A stretch of DNA of 64,000 bases, from positions 62,001 to 126,000 of the forward strand of contig JAWLHE010000005.1 in NCBI GenBank assembly GCA_041690495.1, in the 5' to 3' direction. The translations under genes and the position numbers were made by a program. Of this stretch, positions 34,341-43,377 are shown one piece after another. The notes beneath the pieces are model-generated. The model had not been told where the DNA came from and made no database searches. It worked only from the letters and a program-made list of their open reading frames with translations. Within the stretch, counting starts at the first letter, position 1. Every line of letters begins with the position of its first letter. Source of the stretch: DATAAP01 sp041690495. GTDB taxonomy: Bacteria > Pseudomonadota > Alphaproteobacteria > CACIAM-22H2.

Positions 34341-35098
34341 GCAGCCGTGGCGCCACCATCGACCACGAACTCGGCACCCGTCGTAAAGCCCGACTCATCG
34401 CTCGCCAGAAACAGAATTGTCCGCGCCACGTCTACCGCTTCGGCGAGCCGGCCGAGCGGCGCTGCGTGGGTAAGCCGCTCTCGCATCTTTGCCGGATCGC
34501 GCGCCACACCGATCATGGAATCGACCATCGGTGTCGCCGCGAATGACGGGTGTACCGAGTTGCAGCGAATGCCGTAGCCCTGTCGTGCGCAGTGCAGCGC
34601 CACGGATTTCGTCAGCAGCCGGAGCCCGCCCTTGCTGGAGCAATATGCCGGCATGCTGTGATGGCCGACCATTCCCGCTATAGAGGACACATTGACGATG
34701 GAGCCGCCGCCCGACGCCTTCATGACACCGACGGCATGCTTGCAGCCGAGGAACGGCCCGTCGAGATTGACCGCATGGACGCGCCGCCATTCGGCGATCG
34801 TCGTGGCCTCTACGTCCGTCAGAGACAGAATGCCGGCATTGTTCACCAGAATATCGATGCGACCGAAGCGCTGAACGGTCTCCTCCAGGATGGCGGCCCA
34901 CTGCGTTTCGTCCGTCACATCCAGGATGCGGAAGGACGCTCGCGGTCCAAGGACTGCGGCCACGCGCTCGCCCGCGTCCACGGCAATGTCCGTGAGGACG
35001 ACGGTGGCGCCCTCCTCCACGAGCAGCTTTGCGGTCGCGTATCCGATGCCGGATGCGGCACCCGTCACAACCGCCACCTTGTCCTGTACGCGCCCCAC
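34337..35098 (-). CDS. Short-chain dehydrogenase/reductase (SDR)
   Basis: A 253-residue classical SDR with VVTGAASGIGYATAKLL, the NNAGI motif, SSIAGMVGHHSMPAYCSSKGG (catalytic Ser, Tyr and Lys) and a final EFVVDGGATA. It is the first gene of the SDR-SDR-kinase unit and diverges from the acyl-CoA ligase gene (229-bp gap). The start is GTG at 35098 with GAGGAA six bases upstream, a better fit than the in-frame start at 35146. LvaD in levulinate catabolism is likewise an SDR, acting on the 4-keto group; the comparison is an inference. Confidence 0.87.
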   Translation of the reverse strand: MGRVQDKVAVVTGAASGIGYATAKLLVEEGATVVLTDIAVDAGERVAAVLGPRASFRILDVTDETQWAAILEETVQRFGRIDILVNNAGILSLTDVEATTIAEWRRVHAVNLDGPFLGCKHAVGVMKASGGGSIVNVSSIAGMVGHHSMPAYCSSKGGLRLLTKSVALHCARQGYGIRCNSVHPSFAATPMVDSMIGVARDPAKMRERLTHAAPLGRLAEAVDVARTILFLASDESGFTTGAEFVVDGGATAA

Positions 35099-35327
35099 TC
35101 GGTTCCTCGCTCGGTTCGCTCGCCCAAGGCGGGCGACGCGCGACACTCTACGTTACCGGCAACCCGGCGGGTCAAGCTTTCGCTGTGCGGAACCCGCGGT
35201 TGCAGCAGCGTGGACAGCAGCAACTTTGCCCTTGCCAACGGCAGCCGCTTCAACGCTAGACTTGATTCGGGCTGGCGCAAAGAGCCGCGACAGACGGCAG
35301 TCGGACGCCCTCACAGGGAGGAATGCG

Positions 35328-36959
35328 ATGCGCGGGTTGATGATGAATCAGCCGCTGTCAATCACGTCGCTCATTCGCTACGCAGCGCAATACCATGCCA
35401 ATACGGAGATCGTCAGCCGCACGGTCGAAGGGTCGATTCACCGCTATAACTACGGTGCGGCCTATGCGCGGATCCGGCAACTCGCCCACGCACTTGGCGA
35501 ACTTGGCGTCGCACCGGGTGATCGCATCGCGACGCTGGCCTGGAACGGCTACCGCCATTTCGAGCTCTATTTCGCGATATCGGGCGTCGGCGCGGTCTGC
35601 CACACGGTCAATCCACGATTGTTTCCGCCGCAGATCGAGTACATCCTCAACCACGCCGAGGACAAGTACGTCTTTGCCGATTTGACGTTCATCCCGCTGC
35701 TGGAACAGCTTGCGCCCAGGCTCAAAGCCAAAGGCTATGTGGTGATGACCGAGCGCGAGCGCATGCCGACCGCTACGCTCCCGAATCTCATCTGCTACGA
35801 AGAGCTGATCGCGGACCGGCCGACGACTTATGACTGGCCAATGCTGGATGAGTGGACCGCATCGTCCCTGTGCTACACGTCGGGAACAACCGGCAATCCC
35901 AAGGGAGTGCTCTACAGCCACCGCTCCACGATCCTCCACACCTTCTCGATCAATCAGGCGGACAGCCTCGCGCTCACCGCGCGCGATTCGGTCATGCCGG
36001 TCGTGCCGCTCTTTCACGTGAATGCATGGGGCATTCCGTACGCGGCGACGATGGCCGGGTCCAAGCTGGTCTTCCCGGGCCCCCATCTCGATCCCGTCAG
36101 CCTTTACGACCTGATCGAACAGGAGCAGGTCACGATGACGGCGGGCGTGCCGACGATCTGGCTCAAACTCCTCGAGTATCTCGATCAGACCGGAAAGCGC
36201 TTCAGCTCTCTCGAGCGGCTCCTTTCCGGCGGCTCGGCGGTGCCGATCTCGATGATTTCCGCGTTCGAGGAGAAGCACGGCACCCGCGTCTGCCATGCCT
36301 GGGGCATGACCGAGCTGAGCCCGGTAGGCACCTGCGGCACCTTCAAGGCGGCACAACTGAAGCTGCCGGACGAGGTGCGCTATCGCTATCAGGCATCGCA
36401 AGGTCGCGCCGTGTTCGGCGTCGAGCTCAAGATCGTCGATGTCAACGGCGACGAGCTGCCGCATGATGGACGCGCCTTCGGCGATCTGCTGGTCCGCGGA
36501 CCGTGGGTCACGAGCGCCTATTTCGAGAACGAGGAGGCCACCAAGGCGGCTTTCGACAGCGATGGCTGGTTCCGGACCGGCGATGTCGTCAGCATCGACC
36601 CCGAAGGCTGGGTCAGGATCGTCGACCGCACCAAGGACCTGATAAAGTCGGGCGGCGAGTGGATCAGCTCGATCGACCTGGAGAACGCGGCGGTCGGGCA
36701 CCCGGACGTGCTCGAAGCGGCAGCCATCGCCATTCCGCATCCGACCTGGCAGGAGCGCCCGTTGCTGATCGTCGTCGCCAAGCCCGGAGCCAGGCTCAAT
36801 CGCGAGGAAATGCTTGGATACTTGCGCACCAAGGTCGCAAGCTGGTGGGTCCCGGATGACGTGGTCTTCGTGCCGGAGCTGCCGCACACGGCGACCGGCA
36901 AGCTTCTCAAATCGAAGCTTCGCGAGCAGTTTCGCGATTATAAGCTGAAATCCGCCTGA
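35328..36959 (+). CDS. Fatty-acid--CoA ligase (AMP-binding family)
   Basis: A 543-residue acyl-CoA synthetase. The P-loop-like motif is LCYTSGTTGNPKGVLYSHRS (near residues 180-200), followed by HAWGMTELSPVGT, the hinge GWFRTGDVVSIDPEGWVRI, and the C-terminal catalytic lysine in TATGKLLKSKLR. Close relatives act on medium to long chains (AlkK-type). It opens the forward operon ligase-FadB-thiolase-ACAD-ACAD and would activate the acid that the other enzymes then break down. GGGAGG sits six bases before the ATG at 35328. Confidence 0.92.
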   Translation: MRGLMMNQPLSITSLIRYAAQYHANTEIVSRTVEGSIHRYNYGAAYARIRQLAHALGELGVAPGDRIATLAWNGYRHFELYFAISGVGAVCHTVNPRLFPPQIEYILNHAEDKYVFADLTFIPLLEQLAPRLKAKGYVVMTERERMPTATLPNLICYEELIADRPTTYDWPMLDEWTASSLCYTSGTTGNPKGVLYSHRSTILHTFSINQADSLALTARDSVMPVVPLFHVNAWGIPYAATMAGSKLVFPGPHLDPVSLYDLIEQEQVTMTAGVPTIWLKLLEYLDQTGKRFSSLERLLSGGSAVPISMISAFEEKHGTRVCHAWGMTELSPVGTCGTFKAAQLKLPDEVRYRYQASQGRAVFGVELKIVDVNGDELPHDGRAFGDLLVRGPWVTSAYFENEEATKAAFDSDGWFRTGDVVSIDPEGWVRIVDRTKDLIKSGGEWISSIDLENAAVGHPDVLEAAAIAIPHPTWQERPLLIVVAKPGARLNREEMLGYLRTKVASWWVPDDVVFVPELPHTATGKLLKSKLREQFRDYKLKSA

Positions 36960-36987
36960 CGGGCGATGCGGCACTGACGAGGCGTAT

Positions 36988-39102
36988 ATGACATCGGTGG
37001 TTCGCTACGAGCGGGCAGGCACTGTCGGGGTGATCACGATAGACAGCCCGCCCGTCAACGCACTTGGCCAGGCGGTCCGGCACGGACTTATCGGCGCCCT
37101 CGATCAGGGCCTTGCCGACCCGAACGCGGCCACCTTGGTGCTGATGGGAACCGGTCGCACTTTCACCGGCGGCGCCGACATACGCGAGTTCGGAAAGCCG
37201 CCCACCTCGCCTTCGCTACACGAGGTGATCGCGCGATACGAGGCTTCGCCCAAACCGGTTGTCGCGGCGATCCACGGCGCGACGATGGGCGGCGGGTTTG
37301 AGCTTGCGCTTGGCTGCCACTACCGTGTCGCAGCCGGGAACGCACGGCTGGGCCTGCCGGAAATCAAGCTGGGGCTCATGCCGGGCGCAGGCGGCACGCA
37401 GCGTCTGCCCCGTCTGACCGGGGTCCAGATTGCCGCCGAGATGATTCTGTCCGGTGATCCGATTCCTGCGGAGCGCGCCAGGGCGCTCGGCGTTCTCGAC
37501 GCCGTGATCGACGGGGATCTCGCGCAGGGCGCCATTGCATTTGCGGCTTCGGTCGCGGATCGCCCGGCGCCGAAGGTAAGGGACCGGGACGACAGAATCG
37601 CCGCTGATCGCGCGAAGCCCGGGCTTCTTGCCGGCCTCCGCAAGAATGTCGCGCAGAAGGCACGTGGCCAGCTTGCGCCGCAGCGTGCGCTCGAAGCGGT
37701 CGGGTTGGCGCTTACTACCCCGTTCGCCCAGGCACTGGCGCGCGAGCGCGAGATGTTCATGGAACTTCTGGCCTCGCCGCAGAGCAAGGGCTCGATCCAT
37801 GCCTTCTTCGCGGAGCGCCAGGTCGCAAAGATCCCCGACGTACCGGCCGACACTCCGACCCGGCCGATCGGGCGCGCCGCGGTAATCGGCGCCGGCACCA
37901 TGGGCGGCGGGATCGCCATGTGTTTCGCCAACGCCGGCATTCCTGTCCGGGTCGTCGAGACCACCCAGGACGCGCTCACGCGTGGCCTGGAGGTGGTGCG
38001 GAAGAACTATGCCGCGACCGTATCCAAGGGCCGCCTGTCGCAGGCGGCGATGGACGAGCGCCTGGCGATCCTCAACGGGACGCTCGATCTGGCGGACGTT
38101 CGCGACGCGGACCTCGTCGTCGAGGCCGTCTTCGAGGAAATGGACATCAAGAAAGCCGTCTTCCGCGAGCTCGACAGGTTGTGCAAGCCCGGTGCCATCC
38201 TCGCGACCAATACCTCGACGCTCGACGTCGACGAGATCGCGGCCGTCACGCGGCGGCCATGCGACGTGATCGGCACGCACTTCTTCAGTCCGGCGAACGT
38301 CATGCGCCTGCTCGAAGTGGTTCGCGGCAAGGCAAGCGCGAAGGACGTGATCGCAACGACCATGAAACTGGGCCGTATCCTCGGCAAGGTGCCGGTGCTG
38401 GTCGGTGTCTGCGACGGCTTCGTCGGTAACCGCATGCTGCACCGGTACTTTCACCAAGCCGAGTTCCTGGTCGAGGAAGGAGCCCTGCCTCAGCAGGTCG
38501 ACAAGGTGCTGGTTGAATTCGGGCTGCCGATGGGCCTTTTCGCCATGAGCGACATGGCCGGCAATGATGTGAGCTGGCGCATCCGAAAGCGCCAAGCCGC
38601 AAACCTGCCCGGGAACGTCCGGGTCTCGAACATCCTCGACCAGCTCTGCGAACGCGGACGATTCGGACAAAAGACCGGAGCCGGCTGGTATCGCTACGAG
38701 CCAGGCAGCCGATCGCCTTTCCCTGACCCCATGGTCGAGGAGATCATCGTTGCCGAGTCGAAGCGCCTGGGCATCACCCGGCGCACGATCGGCGACGACG
38801 AGATCCTGAAACGGTGCATCTATGCACTCATCAACGAGGGTGCCAGGATTCTCGAGGATGGCATCGCGCTGCGCCCCGGCGACATTGATGTCATCTATAT
38901 CTATGGATACGGCTTCCCCGCCTGGCGCGGCGGCCCGATGTTCTATGCCGACACGATTGGACTGAAAAGCGTGTACGACGATGTGTGCCGTTTCGCAGAG
39001 CGAGATGCCGAGGCCTGGACCCCGGCCCCGCTCTTGCAACGGCTCGCCGAACAGGGCAAGTCCTTCGCAAGCCTCGAAACACGCGACCTGCGGAGTGACT
39101 GA
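36988..39102 (+). CDS. FadB/FadJ-like enoyl-CoA hydratase / 3-hydroxyacyl-CoA dehydrogenase
   Basis: A 704-residue bifunctional beta-oxidation protein. The crotonase domain (1-190) has GGADIREFG, AAIHGATMGGGFELALGCHYR and LPEIKLGLMPGAGGTQRLPR with both catalytic glutamates. The dehydrogenase domain begins with VIGAGTMGGGIA (301-309) and contains GTHFFSPANVMRLLEVVRG. Its C-terminal part carries GFVGNRMLHRYFHQAEFLVE. This is the peroxisomal-type arrangement. The thiolase gene starts within its stop codon (TGATG). Confidence 0.93.
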   Translation: MTSVVRYERAGTVGVITIDSPPVNALGQAVRHGLIGALDQGLADPNAATLVLMGTGRTFTGGADIREFGKPPTSPSLHEVIARYEASPKPVVAAIHGATMGGGFELALGCHYRVAAGNARLGLPEIKLGLMPGAGGTQRLPRLTGVQIAAEMILSGDPIPAERARALGVLDAVIDGDLAQGAIAFAASVADRPAPKVRDRDDRIAADRAKPGLLAGLRKNVAQKARGQLAPQRALEAVGLALTTPFAQALAREREMFMELLASPQSKGSIHAFFAERQVAKIPDVPADTPTRPIGRAAVIGAGTMGGGIAMCFANAGIPVRVVETTQDALTRGLEVVRKNYAATVSKGRLSQAAMDERLAILNGTLDLADVRDADLVVEAVFEEMDIKKAVFRELDRLCKPGAILATNTSTLDVDEIAAVTRRPCDVIGTHFFSPANVMRLLEVVRGKASAKDVIATTMKLGRILGKVPVLVGVCDGFVGNRMLHRYFHQAEFLVEEGALPQQVDKVLVEFGLPMGLFAMSDMAGNDVSWRIRKRQAANLPGNVRVSNILDQLCERGRFGQKTGAGWYRYEPGSRSPFPDPMVEEIIVAESKRLGITRRTIGDDEILKRCIYALINEGARILEDGIALRPGDIDVIYIYGYGFPAWRGGPMFYADTIGLKSVYDDVCRFAERDAEAWTPAPLLQRLAEQGKSFASLETRDLRSD

Positions 39103-40283
39103 TGACGGAAGCGGCGATTGTCTCCACGGCACGGACCCCGATCGGGAAGGCTTTCCGCGGCGCCTTCAACCTGACGCATGGCGCCACCTTGGCCGGGCAT
39201 GTCATTCAGCACGCCGTTGCGCGCGCGCGGCTCGAACCTGACGAAGTCGAAGACGTCATTCTTGGGTGCGGCTTCCCCGAGGGCGCCACCGGCCACAATC
39301 TCGGTCGCCAGGCCGCGATCCGGGCCGGCCTCCCCGTAACGACCAGCGGCATGACGCTCAACCGATTCTGCAGCTCGGGAATGCAGGCGATCAGCATGGC
39401 CGCGCAACGAGTCATCGTCGACGGCGTGCCCGCTGCGGTCGCCGGCGGAGTGGAGTCGATCAGCCTGGTCCAGAACAACACCAACACGCACCACTATCAC
39501 GACGAGTGGATCAAGGCGAACAAGCCGGAGATCTACTGGCCGATGATCGACACGGCGGAGACGGTTGCGAAGCGCTACGGGATCGACCGCGAGACGCAGG
39601 ACGAGTACGCGCTCGAGAGCCAGCGACGCATGGCGGCGGCCCAACAGGCCGCACGATTCAAGGACGAGATCGTGCCGCTCAAAGCGACCAAGCAGGTCAC
39701 TGACAAGGATAGCGGCCGGGCCTGGACCGAGGAAGTGACCCTTCAGCAGGACGAAGGCAACAGGCCCGATACCTCGATGGAAGGGCTCGCCAAGCTCAAG
39801 CCGGTCCGCGGCGAGGGGCACTGCATCACTGCGGGCAACGCGAGCCAGCTCTCGGACGGAGCTGCCGCATGCGTCGTGATGGACGCGAAGCTGGCCGAGA
39901 AGCGCGGACTCGAGCCGCTCGGCTTTTATCGCGGCATGGTCGTCGCGGGTTGCGAGCCCGACGAAATGGGCATCGGTCCGGTCTATGCCGTCCCGAAACT
40001 GCTCAAACGGCATGGCCTGAAGATGGACGATATCGATCTGTGGGAGCTGAACGAGGCCTTCGCCGTCCAGGTCGTCTACTGCCGCGACAAGCTCGGAATT
40101 CCCTCGGAGCGGCTCAACGTCAACGGCGGTGCCATCGCGATCGGCCACCCCTACGGCATGAGCGGTGCGCGCCTCGTCGGGCACGCATTGCTCGAAGGCA
40201 GGAGACGCAAGGCAAGGCGCGTTGTCGTCACCATGTGCGTCGGTGGCGGCATGGGCGCTGCCGGCCTGTTCGAAGTCGCCTGA
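39102..40283 (+). CDS. Acetyl-CoA C-acyltransferase (thiolase)
   Basis: A 393-residue thiolase. The acyl-accepting cysteine is C90 in NRFCSSGMQAI. The C-terminal block NVNGGAIAIGHPYGMSGAR carries the active histidine, and CVGGGMGAAGLFE the second cysteine. It removes acetyl-CoA or propionyl-CoA after the FadB-like reaction. It is coupled to the gene before by a one-base overlap and followed 13 bp later by an acyl-CoA dehydrogenase gene. Confidence 0.93.
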   Translation: MTEAAIVSTARTPIGKAFRGAFNLTHGATLAGHVIQHAVARARLEPDEVEDVILGCGFPEGATGHNLGRQAAIRAGLPVTTSGMTLNRFCSSGMQAISMAAQRVIVDGVPAAVAGGVESISLVQNNTNTHHYHDEWIKANKPEIYWPMIDTAETVAKRYGIDRETQDEYALESQRRMAAAQQAARFKDEIVPLKATKQVTDKDSGRAWTEEVTLQQDEGNRPDTSMEGLAKLKPVRGEGHCITAGNASQLSDGAAACVVMDAKLAEKRGLEPLGFYRGMVVAGCEPDEMGIGPVYAVPKLLKRHGLKMDDIDLWELNEAFAVQVVYCRDKLGIPSERLNVNGGAIAIGHPYGMSGARLVGHALLEGRRRKARRVVVTMCVGGGMGAAGLFEVA

Positions 40284-40296
40284 ACGGAGCGGCGCG

Positions 40297-41493
40297 ATGG
40301 ATATCAACTATACGCCCGAAGAGGAGTCCTTCCGCAGCGAGGTACGGAACTTCATACGCGAGAGCCTCAAGGAGGAAACGCGGCGCAAGGTCGAGGCAGG
40401 CCTGCGGCTCGAGAAGAGCGACTATGTCGACTGGCAGAAGGCGCTGTTTCGCAGAGGCTGGTTTGCCCCGTCATGGCCCAAGGAGCACGGCGGGGCCGCA
40501 CTGACGCCGGTGCAGCAGTGGATCCTGGAGGACGAAACCGCGCGCGGCCATGCCCCGCGCACGATCCCGTTCGGCGTCAACATGGTCGGCCCGGTGATCA
40601 TCGCCTTCGGCAGCGACGCGCAGAAGAAGCGGTTTCTGCCGCGCATCCTGTCAAGTGACGACTGGTGGTGCCAGGGATTTTCCGAGCCGGGCGCCGGCTC
40701 GGATCTCGCTTCGCTCAAGGCCCGCGCGGTGCTCGACGGCGACCATTTCATCGTCAATGGTCAGAAGACCTGGACCACCCTGGCCCAGTACGCCGACATG
40801 ATCTTCTGCCTCGTGCGTACCGATCCCGCTGCAAAGAAGCAGGAAGGTATCTCGTTCCTGCTAATCGACATGAAGTCGCCGGGCATCACGGTACGGCCGA
40901 TCTACACCATGGACGGCGAAGCAGAGATCAACGAAGTATTCTTCGACGATGTCCGGGTACCCGCCGGGAATCTGGTCGGCCAGATCAACAAGGGCTGGGA
41001 CTATGCGAAATTCCTGCTCGGCCACGAGCGTACCGGCATTGCCGGCGTCGGCACTTCGAAGCAACTGCTGCGGCGCCTGAAGCAGATTGCAGGAGCCGAG
41101 CGCATCGATGGGAGACCACTGATCGAGGAGGCGCGCTTCCGCGACAAGCTGGCGGCCATCGAGATCGAACTGATGGCGCTGGAAGTCACCAACCTGCGGT
41201 TTCTCACGGCCGAGCGCAATGGCAAAAGCCCGGGCGTCGAGGCGTCGCTGCTGAAGATAAAGGGAACTGAGATCCAGCAGGCGATCACTGAACTGGCCCT
41301 GGAGGCGATCGGCCCTTACGCCCTGCCCTTCGAACGCAACGCGCTGCAGGACGGCTGGAATGGCGAACCCATCGGCCCGGACTACGCAGCCCCGATTGCG
41401 GCGCACTACTTCAACTGGCGCAAGGTTTCGATATTCGGCGGCTCGAACGAGATTCAGAAGAACATCATCGCCAAGATGATGCTCGGGCTCTGA
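40297..41493 (+). CDS. Acyl-CoA dehydrogenase
   Basis: A 398-residue FAD enzyme (start at ATG 40297, MDINYTPEEESFR). Blocks include FAPSWPKEHGGAALTPVQQW, QGFSEPGAGSDLASLKARA, GQKTWTTLAQYADMIFCLVR and the C-terminal IFGGSNEIQKNIIAKMMLGL. It resembles the larger partner of paired dehydrogenases (FadE/CaiA-type heteromers) seen in steroid and branched-acid breakdown. The next gene encodes a second, shorter acyl-CoA dehydrogenase, so an alpha2beta2 heteromer is likely. Confidence 0.9.
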   Translation: MDINYTPEEESFRSEVRNFIRESLKEETRRKVEAGLRLEKSDYVDWQKALFRRGWFAPSWPKEHGGAALTPVQQWILEDETARGHAPRTIPFGVNMVGPVIIAFGSDAQKKRFLPRILSSDDWWCQGFSEPGAGSDLASLKARAVLDGDHFIVNGQKTWTTLAQYADMIFCLVRTDPAAKKQEGISFLLIDMKSPGITVRPIYTMDGEAEINEVFFDDVRVPAGNLVGQINKGWDYAKFLLGHERTGIAGVGTSKQLLRRLKQIAGAERIDGRPLIEEARFRDKLAAIEIELMALEVTNLRFLTAERNGKSPGVEASLLKIKGTEIQQAITELALEAIGPYALPFERNALQDGWNGEPIGPDYAAPIAAHYFNWRKVSIFGGSNEIQKNIIAKMMLGL

Positions 41494-41507
41494 CGGTGGG
41501 GAGAGAA

Positions 41508-42662
41508 GTGGATTTCACACTCAGCGACGAACAGCGGCTTCTGCAGGACTCGGTCCGCCGGTTCATCGACAACGAGTACGGCTTCGAGCGCCGTCGCACC
41601 TATGCGGCGAACTCCGAGGGTTTCAGTCGCGAGAACTGGCGCAAACTGGCCGAGCTCGGTCTGTTGGGTCTCCCCTTCTCCGAAGCCGAAGGCGGGAGCG
41701 GCGGCTCGCCGGTCGACATGATGCTCGTCATGGAACAGTTCGGTCGCGGCCTCCTGCTCGAGCCCTATCTGGCGTCCGTGATCCTTGCCGGCGGCGTGCT
41801 CGCAGGCGCCGCGGACGAGGCGCGGCATCGGACCCTGTTGACGCCCCTGATCGAGGGTAGACTGCTTCTCGCCTTTGCGCATGGCGAGCCGCAATCGCGC
41901 TATACGCTCGCCAATGTCGAGACGACCGCGCGGCGGACTGCCCATGGCTTCATGATTTCCGGTCGGAAGGCCGTCGTCCTTCACGGGGACACGGCGGACA
42001 AGCTGATCGTTTCGGCGCGCACCTCGGGCGGCCCAACCGATGCGCGCGGCATTTCGCTGTTCGTAGTCGACAAGAACGCGGCGGGTCTCACGGTGCGCGG
42101 TTCGCAGACGATCGACGGCTTGCGTAGCGCCGAGTTGACCCTGGCGGACGTCGACATCGGTCCCGATGCCTGTCTCGGGGCGTTGGACGGCGCTTTCCCG
42201 ACGATCGAGAGCACGATCGATGCGGCGACGGCGGCGATCTGCGCCGAAGCGGTCGGCGCGATGGGGATGCTGATGGAGACCACCCTGGACTATCTCAAGA
42301 CGCGTCAGCAGTTCGGCGGCCCCATCGGCCGCAATCAGGCGCTGCAGCATCGCATGGTCGACATGCAGATCGCTTTCGAGCAGGCAAAATCCATGGCCCT
42401 GCTGGCGGCGATGATGGCGTCAAATCCGGACCACGCGGCCCGACGCCGCGCGGTCTCGGCCGCCAAGGTCCAGATCGATCGCTCCGGCAGGTTTATCGGA
42501 CAGCAGGCAATCCAGCTGCACGGCGGCATCGCCATGACCGACGAGTACAAGGCCGGCCACTACTTCAAGCGACTGACCATGATTGGCGCCACATTCGGCG
42601 ACGCCGATCACCATCTCGGCCGGTTCTCGGCTCCGGATACCGCAGACGCCGAGGCGGCCTAA
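41508..42662 (+). CDS. Acyl-CoA dehydrogenase (second member of a pair)
   Basis: A 384-residue protein that starts MDFTLSDEQRLLQDSVRRF, the usual ACAD N-terminus, at GTG 41508 after GGGGAGA (the GTG at 41496 would add four residues). Typical blocks are GLLGLPFSEAEGGSGGSPVD, FMISGRKAVVLHGD and RQQFGGPIGRNQALQHRMVDM. It lacks a clear G-x-x-EIQ catalytic-glutamate motif at the C-terminus, which carries QLHGGIAMTDEYKAGHYFKR instead. It probably forms a heteromer with the preceding dehydrogenase, with the active base in one chain only. Last gene of the operon. Confidence 0.88.
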   Translation: MDFTLSDEQRLLQDSVRRFIDNEYGFERRRTYAANSEGFSRENWRKLAELGLLGLPFSEAEGGSGGSPVDMMLVMEQFGRGLLLEPYLASVILAGGVLAGAADEARHRTLLTPLIEGRLLLAFAHGEPQSRYTLANVETTARRTAHGFMISGRKAVVLHGDTADKLIVSARTSGGPTDARGISLFVVDKNAAGLTVRGSQTIDGLRSAELTLADVDIGPDACLGALDGAFPTIESTIDAATAAICAEAVGAMGMLMETTLDYLKTRQQFGGPIGRNQALQHRMVDMQIAFEQAKSMALLAAMMASNPDHAARRRAVSAAKVQIDRSGRFIGQQAIQLHGGIAMTDEYKAGHYFKRLTMIGATFGDADHHLGRFSAPDTADAEAA

Positions 42663-42697
42663 TTTCGGTCACCGCCCGGAGCTCGATCTGAACTGGC

Positions 42698-42934
42698 TCA
42701 TTTCGACCATGGGCTGCAGGTCGGCGCTTCGCGCGTGCTGGGACCGTAGCAGATCGAGACCGCGCCGGTCTGCTTGTTGACGCGCCAGAGCAGATCCATC
42801 GAAGGGACCTGCCTGGCGGACATTACACCTTCATACGCCCCGCCCTCGGCTGCGCGCGGCTCGCCCGACACCGCGAAGACGATCGCGGCCGCGATCAGCG
42901 CAAATCCGCCGAGAACCGCCTGTGGATACGACAT
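42698..42934 (-). CDS. Small membrane-anchored hypothetical protein
   Basis: A 78-residue protein. An N-terminal membrane helix (AVLGGFALIAAAIVFAVS) is followed by a soluble tail ending MDLLWRVNKQTGAVSICYGP. This tail resembles small conserved alphaproteobacterial proteins of unknown role. GAGGAGG precedes the ATG at 42934. Convergent with the acyl-CoA dehydrogenase operon. Confidence 0.6.
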   Translation of the reverse strand: MSYPQAVLGGFALIAAAIVFAVSGEPRAAEGGAYEGVMSARQVPSMDLLWRVNKQTGAVSICYGPSTREAPTCSPWSK

Positions 42935-43131
42935 GTCCAACCTCCTCTCAAATGTGGGTCCATTGCATCGTCATCTGTCCGTCAAGGCAAGCCGGTTGCG
43001 GCGCCATGCAGATCGAGACATCGCTCCCTACCCGACCGGACTGCCGCGCACGAACAACCGGTCCGGCCCGAAGGGGACAAATGAGTTCCGAATCATTGTG
43101 CTAGAAGGCTCCCGACAACCCGGTGCCGGCT

Positions 43132-43329
43132 ATGCGTCAAAAGCTACTTGCCCCATTCCTGATCGCTGCGTTCCTTGGCGCCTGCAGCGCCAGCCAGGTT
43201 CCCGGGCGGCCCGCGGACGAGCCGACATCGCTGCGGCGCTCAGCGACGGCGGAAGAGACGCTGCAGGTAACCGGCGGACTCATCGCGTCGATCCTCAGCC
43301 TTTTCAGCGTCGTCGTCGTGGTGCATTGA
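43132..43329 (+). CDS. Small putative lipoprotein
   Basis: A 65-residue protein with a lipoprotein signal: hydrophobic LLAPFLIAAF and lipobox LGAC, then a short polar stretch and a C-terminal hydrophobic segment (GLIASILSLFSVVVVV). Start uncertain between ATG 43132 and GTG 43123; no good ribosome binding site is seen. Function unknown, and the gene itself is tentative. Confidence 0.45.
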   Translation: MRQKLLAPFLIAAFLGACSASQVPGRPADEPTSLRRSATAEETLQVTGGLIASILSLFSVVVVVH

Positions 43330-43377
43330 CCCTGGCCGGCCCCCCAATGGCAGTCCGCACGATGGCAACGCCGACCC

